Below are positions 22,307 to 32,200 of a stretch of DNA of 64,000 nt, piece by piece. Source of the stretch: Sophora flavescens (taxonomy: Eukaryota; Streptophyta; Magnoliopsida; Fabales; Fabaceae); assembly GCA_030762895.1 (NCBI GenBank), contig CM061062.1, positions 101,414,874 through 101,478,873 on the forward strand, in the 5' to 3' direction. A model generated the notes under the pieces. That model made no database searches, was not told where the DNA came from, and worked only from the letters and a program-made list of their open reading frames with translations. Every line of letters starts with the position of its first letter. The stretch's first letter is position 1. The translations under genes and the position numbers were made by a program.

Positions 22307-24545
22307 GCTCACATTTAGGAACCAGAGCAATGTTCGTGTCATTAATATCTTGAGGTAAGACACCCTTATGCAATCATTTCCTGCAAGCATTGACCACATT
22401 GGATCCACATATATTCCAAAAATGTTGGACCATCAGGACCTGGTGACTTGCCAGGATGCATATTAAGAGTTGCAATCTTAAACTCCTCGTCAGAAAAAAG
22501 GCGCTAAAAGAATATCATTATCAGTTGCATTAATTTTACCTTGCACATGATTAATAACAAAAGCTAGCTCACTATTATTTCTAGCAAATAAATTCAAGAA
22601 ATAATTAGTAGCTAAATTACATAGCCTCTCCTGAGAATTAATAGTGTTACCCTGGTCATGCATTAGAGCATCAATAAAATTAACTTTCCTTCTAGTTGAA
22701 GCAGATGCATGAAAATATTTAGTATTAGAATCACCTCCTTTGAGCCAATGTGATTTAGCTCGTTGTCGCTAATACATCTCCTCCTGGACTAATTACTTTG
22801 CAAGCCTCTTCCTCAATGCTAGATAGTGGTTAGCCCCTGGATGATCACTCCTGTGCCTAAGATCTAACATTTTCTTATTGCAAATTGCTATGTCTTTACG
22901 GAAAGAAGGTAATAAGTTTCGGCCCCACTCCTGTAAAGTACTAGCACAATTTGTAAGCTTTTCCTCAACATTCTGGGCGCTACCAGTACACCAACTATTT
23001 TCTACCACCTCCTCAATGTCCTCTTCAATCAAACCAATGGTTCTCAAATTTAAATCTTCTAGGAATGTATTGATTGAAAGGCTGATTTGTAGTTGCAAGA
23101 AGGATTGGGCTATGATCCGAGATTGACTCTATAAGATTAGTAAGCTTTGCTTCTGTAAAAAAATCCCACCATGATGGAGTAACCATTGCTCCGTCAAGAC
23201 GTTCTTTAATCTCATGTGCAGTACCTTTTCTTTTGGACCAAGTAAAAGGATACCCATCCAAAGGAATATCAGTCAGTTTACAATCTAGAGTAGCATTCTG
23301 AAAACCATTAATCAACCAGGGAAGGTCAGACATTCCATTCGGAGAACGAATTAGATTCCATGATTCTCTTATTCTTATAGTTTCTGGTAAGCCATAAAAC
23401 CCCGTTAATCTCCATTTCTTTTGCTCACCCTCATCAACCTCCAAATTAATGTAATTTTGAGCAAAGTTAATAATCTGGACTTTTACCGGGTCTTTCCAGA
23501 ACACTGCTTGACCCCACTTCTACATTCTCTATCCACACTAAGACAATCAGAAAAAACCCAGCTTCACTATCAGCTCTTCAATTTTACTAGCATGAACTAA
23601 AGTCTCACAAAGGAAGATAATATCTAGTTTGTGAGATTGGGTAAGATCTTTGAGTGATGGAATTGCACGCAGGTAACTACCCAATTCTGGACAATTCCAA
23701 CTAAAAACAATAATTGTTTCTGGCATGCCTGGAAACCAGGCCCTGCCATTAAAAAACTCCCTGAAATTTTTCCTCCTCCAAAAATACTACCTCTTGTCCC
23801 TCCACACGTGACCCTGCATGCGCTGCATGTCCATCTCCTGAGTCCAAGCCCCTCATCCGTTTGCGCACACTATGGTCCGTGTCATTAATGACCAGGTCAT
23901 CATGAAAAGCATGTTGATTCTCAACTGCTGATAGTGTGCGTGAAATCTGGCCTTGGTTTAATCTAATAACTGCCTCATTATTAGGAAAGAGGTTATCATT
24001 TAAACCAGAATTTGATACAACTTGATTTCCTCCAGCATTTGAATTTTTGAACCTGCCATATCTCTTTGTTGATTTTGTGGGATATTAGGTTTCCTATTCC
24101 AGTCAGCAACGCCACCCTCCCTCAACCATCTACTACCGCAGCTCCTCCCTGCACCACCACGCCGAGATTATGCTTTCAAAAAACTGCCCATCCTCTTTCT
24201 CCAGTATCTGCTCCAAGTGTGAACCGATGGACACGAAATTGAACACAAGTAACAGAAAGCACCACACTCCAATCCCCTCCTGCCATCCTAACCTTCCCCA
24301 CCATGACTTGAAAGCTTACTGACCTATCCGAAAGGAATCTCCCCATCAAGCATAAGCGGATCTCCTCAGGGAATACCTAATTCTGAGGAGCATCCATCGT
24401 AATCCCTTCATCCTCCTCCATCAAAGATAAACCCTCCATACCAAACTCCATAGCCTCACAAAATAACCAGAGAAACAAAGAAACTGAAGCAGGAACAAAA
24501 CTCTCAGAGACGAGAGAGAGATGACATTCTCAGAGACGAGAGAAT
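22307..24545 (-). pseudogene. LINE part 1: 5' UTR, ORF1 remnant, endonuclease, RT N-terminus
   Basis: From about 24545 (CTCGTCTCTGAG repeats, probable 5' UTR) the - strand has a short ORF1 remnant (EEIRLCLMGRFLSDRSVSF, DUF4283-like) with stops. The endonuclease follows: SWNCPELG near 23690, WLINGFQNATLDCKLTDIPL, then TWSKRKG and SDHSPILL (the conserved C-terminal SDH). Next come the linker WLKGGDSNTKYFHA and the start of RT (HPGKSPGPDG) down to IALVPK at 22320, where the solo LTR breaks it. Stops at about 23560, 23020 and 22790 and frame changes mark a dead copy. Confidence 0.85.
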
Positions 24546-25489
24546 TAATTACATAGATTTTTAAAAACCAAATTAGATATTTTCACTTAAAAGAGTTCCA
24601 ATATTTTTGTTTTGGTACAGACAAGAGCCAGTGACCCAAAAGAGTTATAATTTATTTTTAACATTATTAAATCAAAATAATCTGAATGATTCAGAATTTG
24701 TACATAGTAATATTTTTGGTACATAGCAAGTATTTTAATGTGTATGAATTTGATATCAAAATCCATAGTATAAATAGAGGATTCACAATCAACGAGGTTG
24801 ACACAAATGGTTAAAGATTCGGAGTCGAATATCCTGATGCCACTAAAAAGTAAAATCGCACTTGGTGGACAACGCTTGCATGCGTTTTGCGTTTTTGGCC
24901 TGTGCAATGATCCTTTAAGGGTGGAGGCAAGAATGGAAAGGGTGTGAATAATCAAAAGCTTTTTCACAAAAAAGCTGGGTGGAGTAGCTTACTATAAAAT
25001 AGTTAAAATTGGTGTAAAAAGCTTTTTTAAAAAATAATCTTTTTATCCAAACATAATAATTGTCAGCAACTTTTCGTTCTTGATTAAATTATGGTCAGTT
25101 GACATTTTGGTGCAACGTGTCTAATAAACATATATAATTATTTATTTAATTAATATTCATTATTTATTTAATTTATGTTTTTGTTAAAAAATTAAATATT
25201 TTAACAAGTTTTAATGTTAAAAAGAAAACATAAGTATTATTAATATAAACAAATAATTTTATACATTTTTTCGTAATTTGTTATGTAAAAGTGATTTTTT
25301 TCATATCGCTCAAACGAAATTGATTATTTTAAAATCGATTTTCAGCAAACATACCAAAGCAAAAATAGATTCTGATTATAATCGATTATCATAATAATCG
25401 ATTATTTGAAAACAGATTATCAGCATAATCTTTTTTTTTCCAACTTTCTCAAACACATTCTGAAAAACTGCAAAATTTGGTATTACATA
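24546..25489. other. AT-rich spacer, no gene seen
   Basis: No coding region is supported. A weak tRNA-derived look (AAATGGTTAAAGATTCGGAGTCGAATATCC, about 24805-24835) is noted but not convincing. Confidence 0.4.
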
Positions 25490-25793
25490 CGCCATCCGGT
25501 TCATAATATATGCAAAAATTTCCCAATTTTTTGGGTCCAAAATATAAGCAAATTTCAACTACTTCCATCATATTTAATGAAATTATTATCAAAATACCAT
25601 TCATTTAATGCAAATTTTGTTTTCCAATGACTCTTTTTATTCTCAACAACACAAGCCTAATAAATAAGAGGAAGAATAATTTAGGTAACAAACTCAATTT
25701 TTTATTTCCAATGACTCTTTTAAATGAGATTGACTAACTTCCCCAATAAATATGATATTAGTTACTTTTGTTTATAACATGAACCGGAAGGAG
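25490..25793. mobile_element. Stowaway-type MITE upstream of the ubiquitin-ligase gene
   Basis: Ends CGCCATCCGG and CCGGAAGGAG, flanked by TA at 25488-25489 and 25794-25795. It is related to 1134-1388 and 48439-48734 (shared 'CAATGACTCTTTT' and 'ATATAAGCAAATTTCAA'). It lies about 410 bases upstream of the start codon of the RING gene and could have brought promoter sequence, though nothing shows this. Confidence 0.8.
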
Positions 25794-26122
25794 TATATGG
25801 TTTCATGGATGAGGTGACACAAAGTGATATACAAATATCATTTATGAACTGGTTTTTAATCTAAAAAATGGTTTTGAAACACAAGAAAACGGTTTGGTTG
25901 ATTTGATGACAGATACGCCCATATCCCTTTCTCTTCTTCTCAAGTCACCTCTCTCTGCCATGCCATCCCCACTCACCACCTTATCCCTTTCTCTCTCTTT
26001 CCCAAGTGGATATATTCTATTCAATAATCAAATTTTATAGCTTTAGATTCTTTCTTTTTCATTTTATTGCATTAAAATAATATATTATCATAATAATGCA
26101 TGGGTCCTTTATCTTTATTATG

Positions 26123-26130
26123 TATAAAGA
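26123..26130 (+). promoter_or_regulatory. Possible TATA box of the CHY/RING gene
   Basis: TATAAAGA lies 73 bases before the ATG at 26203, followed by CAA-rich leader sequence. Spacing would fit a short 5' UTR. This is the only good TATA-like element close upstream, but it is not proven. Confidence 0.35.
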
Positions 26131-26202
26131 CAAACAACAACAAAATCTTTCCTATTCAGGAAACTGAAGCTCTCTATCATTGAACCTCTTGATTTTGGAA
26201 AG

Positions 26203-29200
26203 ATGGGATATGGGTACTTCTTCTTCTTCCATGTTTCTTTTTTATTTTTATTTAAGAAAGTGTATTTTTTTATTCATTTGATTTCAATATCATTATTTTT
26301 ATGGTGTTGATGACTTTTTTGTGATAGGTGCAAGCATTATAGAAGAAGATGCAGGATTCGAGCTCCCTGCTGTAATGAGATTTACTCATGCCGTCATTGT
26401 CATGATGAGGCAACGATATCTCTTGTTCTTTTCCTTCTTTTTTTGTTGTTTTCAGCTCAAAAATATTGTCTTTTTGCTTTTATCTGATGATATGGGTATG
26501 TGTTATTTCCCTCATTAGAGCATGCTGAGCAACCCTTTTGATCGGCACGAACTCGCTCGCCATGATGTTAAACAAGTAAGTATAAATGGATGAGGAATGT
26601 TATTTGCACATCATTGCTTACATCTTACTTGCTTAAGAAATTAAAGTTAGAGAGAGCCTCCGTGTGAGATGTGTGTTTTGTTAGAATATCTTAGAGCCAA
26701 AATAGTTAGAAAGTAGATATACTTTTAATCTCAATCTATGGCATGTATATATAAAACAACAATTAGATTTAGCATATAGAATTACCAAACACCAAAGAAG
26801 AATCCAAATCTACCAGCATAGCATGAAAATTGTGATCAAGATTCGTGTGTGATGTAAGGAGATAATTATAATTTGATTTTGCCACATAAGAAGTGTTGGG
26901 AAATACCAGCATAATTTCCCTCCTCTGTGAACTCAAAAATAGGCACTAAGCGGAAGCGTAAAAATAAGTATAATAACACCAGACAATTTTTAGCGTGGAA
27001 AAACCTCCTCAATAGGAGCAAGGAAAAAACCACGGGACCCGTAGGCCGCTTAAACCTCCACTATAACAATAATGAGAATACAAAAATACAAGAATATTGT
27101 ATCCTCAATTTGTGGATAACACTCTCACAAATTGGCTCACTATTTTTTCTCTCTTAGAAAACTCTCTCTAAGGATCTCTCTATTTTTCTCTCACTCTCTT
27201 TTGTGAGGCTCTCTCTCTATTACCTCTCACTCTTCTTAGTGAGGATTGGTGTGTCTTCCTTCATCTCAAATGCTTCTATTTATAGAAGCAAAAAGAGATG
27301 CATTGAATATGAGTGGTTGGAGGTTGGACAACTTTCAACAATTTGCATTTAATGATTTTGACTTTTGGCTGGATCTCCAACAATTCTCCCCCTCCAGCCA
27401 AAGGGAAAATATCCTTGAATCAGTTTGGGGTTGATACTAAGCCTGCAACTTCTTCACAGACTTCTAACTTCTCTTTTGGTAGAGCTTTTGTCATCATATC
27501 TGCCCTGTTATCTTTTGTGTGTATTTTCTCAATCTGCAGCAGTTTACTTTCCAACACATCACGGATCCAGTGATACCTTACATCGATGTGTTTCGACCTT
27601 GAATGAAATGTTGAGTTCTTGCTGAGATGGATTGCGCTCTGACTGTCGCAATGGAGAATATAACTTTCCTGATCCTGTCCTAACTCTTGTAGGAACTTCT
27701 TCATCCACAAGATCTCTTTGCAACCTTCGGTGATTGCGATGTATTCTGCTTCTGTAGTGCTTAAAGCAACGCACTTTTGTAGTCTTGACTGCCATGAGAT
27801 AGCTCCCCCTGCAAAAGTAATTAGATATCCTGATGTAGACTTTCTTGAATCCACATCTCCTGCCATATCTGCATCTGAATACCCAAGAAGCTTTAAATTT
27901 CCATTGACAAAACACAAGCATCTTTTGGCAGTTCCTTTCAGATATCGTAGTATCCATTTCACTGCATTCCAGTGTTCCTTTCCTGGATTTGATAGGAATC
28001 TACTCACAACTCCGACAGCATAAGCAATGTCTGGTCTTGCACATACCATTGCATACATAAGACTACCCACTGCAGAAGAATAGGGTACCTTGTTCATTTC
28101 TTATTTTTCTTCTTCATTCCCTGGACATTGCGTCTTACTCAGTTTGAGATGACCAGGTAATGGAACATGCACAGGTTTGGCATTATGCATGTTGAACCTT
28201 TCAAGAACTTTCTGGATATAGTCTTCTTTTGACATCCACAGCATCCTTCTAGAACGATCTCTAGTTATCTTCATTCCAAGAATCTTCTTTACTGCACCCA
28301 GATCTTTCATGGCAAAAGACTTGCTCAATGCCTTCTTGAGAGCAGCTATTTTCGCCTTACTTTTCCCAATAATTAGCATATCATCAACATACAACAGTAG
28401 TATGATGGATTCACCATTCTCATAGTTCTTCACAAACACATAATGGTCTGCGGAGGTCTTCTTGAAATTGTGTTGGGTCATGAAGAGATCAAACTTCTTG
28501 TACCATTGCCTTGGAGCTTGCTTCAGACCGTAGAGGCTTTTCTTCAAACGACACACTAGGTGTTCCTTGCCTGGTTTTGCAAAACCTTCTGGTTGCTCCA
28601 TATAGATTTCCTCCTCTAGGTCTCCATGTAGGAATGCTGTTTTTACATCAAGTTGTTCAATCTCCAAGTCTAATTTTGCAGCTAGACCGAGAATTGCTCT
28701 AATAGATGTCATCTTCACCACTGGTGAGAAGATTTCCTCGAAATCTATGCCTTTCTTCCGGTTGAACCCCTTTACAACAATCCTTGCTTTGTATCTGGGG
28801 TTTGGGTTGTTCTCTTCAGTCTTGAGCTTGAACACCTATTTGTTTTTCAATGCCTTCCGTCTGTCTGGTAATCTCACCAGGTCATATGTCTGATTCTCTT
28901 TCAGGGACTGCATCTCTTCTTCCATAGCTTGCAACCATTTAACATTATCATTCATCTCAATGGCTTCCACAAAGCTTTGAGGTTCCCCTTCATAAGTGAA
29001 AGTGACATATTCATCTGAATAGTATCTTCTTGATGGTTGTCGGGCTCTCGTTGATCTTCTGATTTGAGGTTCTTGCTCTACCTCATCAGTCTCCATCTGT
29101 TCTTCTTGCATTGTCTGTTCTGCATTGTCAGGTTGCTCAGTCTGATCAGGTTCATCATTTCTTTGAGGAATCTCTCCCCTTGAATTGGGTATCACAATGG

Positions 29201-32200
29201 GACTTGAATCAGAAATCACTCTGTGCTTTGGCTTCTCAGATTGCTTGATGTCTTGGATCGTCTGATCTTCAAAGAACACCACATCTCTGCTTCGAACAAT
29301 CTTCTTGTTTGCAGGATCCCATAATCTGAAGCCAAGTTCATCTCTTGGTGTACCAAGGTATATACACTCTTTCGTCTTAGCATCAAGCTTTGCTCTTTCA
29401 TCTTTCGGAATGTGAACAAATGCCCTACATCCGAAGACTCTCAGTTGACCATAGGAAGCTTTCTTTCTAGACCATACCTCATTGGGTATCTTTCCATCTA
29501 ACGCTCTTGAAGGAGTTAGATTGATCAAATCAACAGCAGTACTTACTGCTTCTGCCGAGAATGACTTTGGGAGTTTTGCGTGAGAAAGAACGCTCCTGAC
29601 TTTCTCTGCAATCGTTCTGTTCATCCTCTCCGCTACACCATTCATCTGAGGTGTTTTGGGAGGAACCTTCTCGTGTCTTATCCCATGAGCTTTACAGTAT
29701 GCTTCAAATGGGCCAAGATACTCTCCGCCATTATCTGTTCTCAAGCATTTCATCTTTCTTCCAGATGCTCGTTCTACTGAAGCATGAAACTCCTTGAAAG
29801 CTTGAAGAACTTGATCTTTCGTCTTCAATGGATACACCCACAACTTCCTGGAGTGATCATCAATGAAGGTAACGAAGTATTGAGCACCAACAAGGGATTT
29901 TTCAGATGTTGAGCAAACATCTGAATGGACAAGATCCAGAATCTGCTTTCTTCTTCTTGCATTATCTGATCTTTTGAAAGATACTCTGTGTTGCTTGCCT
30001 GCTAAGCAGTTTTCACAGGATTCAAGTGGTTGCCCTTTTATTTTTGGAAGGTCATCTTTTGCGAGGATCTCCAAATTTTTCTCGCTCATGTGACCCAAGC
30101 GTTTGTGCCACAATTCTTTTCTTGCGTCTTGCGCAACATTTGTCTCCCCCATGCATATATTTCCCTGCATGATATACAAGGAGCCTTCCTTTCTGCCGCG
30201 AGCAACAGTCATGCTTCCTTGGCTGAGTTTCCATCTGCCGGCACCAAATTGGTTTATCATCCCGGCTTCATCTAGCTTTCCAACCGAGATAAGGTTCAGA
30301 CGCATCTCAGGTACATGTCTGACCTCCTTCAGCACAAGCTTGTTTCCGTTCTCTGTCATCAAAGATACTTCTCCAATACCGACGATTTTGCTTGTGACAT
30401 GGTTTCCCATCTTCACCGTACCAAAATCTCCTCTTTGGTATGATGAGAAGAATTCTTCATGAGGTGTGACATGGAAAGATGCTCCTGAGTCAATTATCCG
30501 TATGCAATCATCGGATGCAATATTTAGATAATTTTCTTCTCCGACAAGAAATATATTCTCATCATTCGAGGCCACTGCAGTAGTTGATCCATCTTCTTTC
30601 TTCTTCTTTGGATCAATCTGGTCAGGGTGGACTGTTCGACCTCTTGATCCTCTTCAAGAATCTACACTCAGGCTTTATGTGGCCTAGTTTGCCACAGTAA
30701 TAACAACCTGGCCTGGTTCGAGATTTGGATCTACCTTGTGATTTTCCACGGCTTCCTTTTCCACGATTATTACTCCTTCCTCTATTTTCAACAACATTGG
30801 CTTCAAACTGACTGTTCAAGCCTCTCTCCCTCCGTCTTGACTCATCATTTAGCAAGCAGTCTGTAACAGAATCCATGCTAAGTTTTCCGTCTGGAGCAGA
30901 GTTGCTGAGAGTGACAACTAGCGTGTCCCAACTCTCAGGTAGAGAACTGAGGAGTAGAAGAGTTTGCAATTCATCATCAACACTCATGCCTGCCTTTGTT
31001 AATTGATTAACAATGCCTTTGAATGTGTTTAGATGCTCGATCATATTTTGACCGTTCATGTACTCCAGCTTTACCAATCTTCTAACAAGGTGGGCTTTGT
31101 TCCTGGGCGTTTTCTTTTGAATCAAGGATTCAAGCTTCGTCCATAACTCATACGCATTGGTATAAGTTGATACATGCTCGAACAAGCTTCGATCAATATA
31201 TTTTCGGATCATAGCCACCACTTTCCGATTCTGAAGCTCCCAATCTTTATCAGTCTCCACTTCTGGCATATCCTTCGGCATCTCCTTCTGGGTGATTGGC
31301 AAATACAGATCTTTGTAGTATAGATGATCTTCCATCATCGGCTTCCAATAAGAGTAGTTATCTGCAGTTAGCTTGAACATATCTCCATCATGAGTGACAG
31401 CTCCCTCCATCTTGAGTTACACAGGCCAATAGCTCTTCCAATCAATTGGGTTCCGACGAAAAAGGAGACTAGGACCGAATGTTGGAATTTATTGTACTAG
31501 GTGAAAAACGTACCGAGGAAGTTCCCAGGAAAGAGAGGTGGGTCAAAAGACACTATTAAATACCAAGTCTTTCCTTAGCCAGAACTTACCTAAGCATGCA
31601 CTTTCACAGTACCACAATAAATTCCAACAAATAAAAAAAATCCTTTTCTGATGTGGAAGATCAGACAATGCTGCAGCCACAGAGCATACTAAGAATTTTC
31701 TTATAAATCCGGCACCTAGTACTCCAGAGCCCTGAGAGCTCTGATACCACTGTTGGGAAATACCAGCATAATTTCCCTCCTCTGTGAACTCAAAAATAGG
31801 CACTAAGTGGAAGCGTAAAAATAAGTGTAATAACACCGGACAATTTTTAGCGTGGAAAAACCTCCTCAATGTGAGCAAGGAAAAAACCACGGGACCCGTA
31901 GGCCGCTTAAACCTCCACTATAACAATAATGGGAATACAAAAATACAAGAATATTGTATCCTCAATTTGTGGATAACACTCTCACAAATTGGCTCACTAT
32001 TTTTTCTCTTAGAAAACTCTCTTTAAGGATCTCTCTATTTTTCTCTCACTCTCTCTTGTGAGGCTCTCTCTCTATTATCTCTCACTCTTCTTAGTGAGGA
32101 TTGATGTGTCTTCATCTCAAATGCTTAAAGAGATGCATTGAATATGAGTGGTTGGAGGTTGGACAACTTTCAACAATTTGCATTTAATGATTTGGACTTT

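Noticed and set aside
24780..24850. Possible tRNA-derived SINE (GGTTGACACAAATGG...GAGTCGAATATCC)
   Set aside because: The A and B boxes are weak, and no tail or duplication was found.
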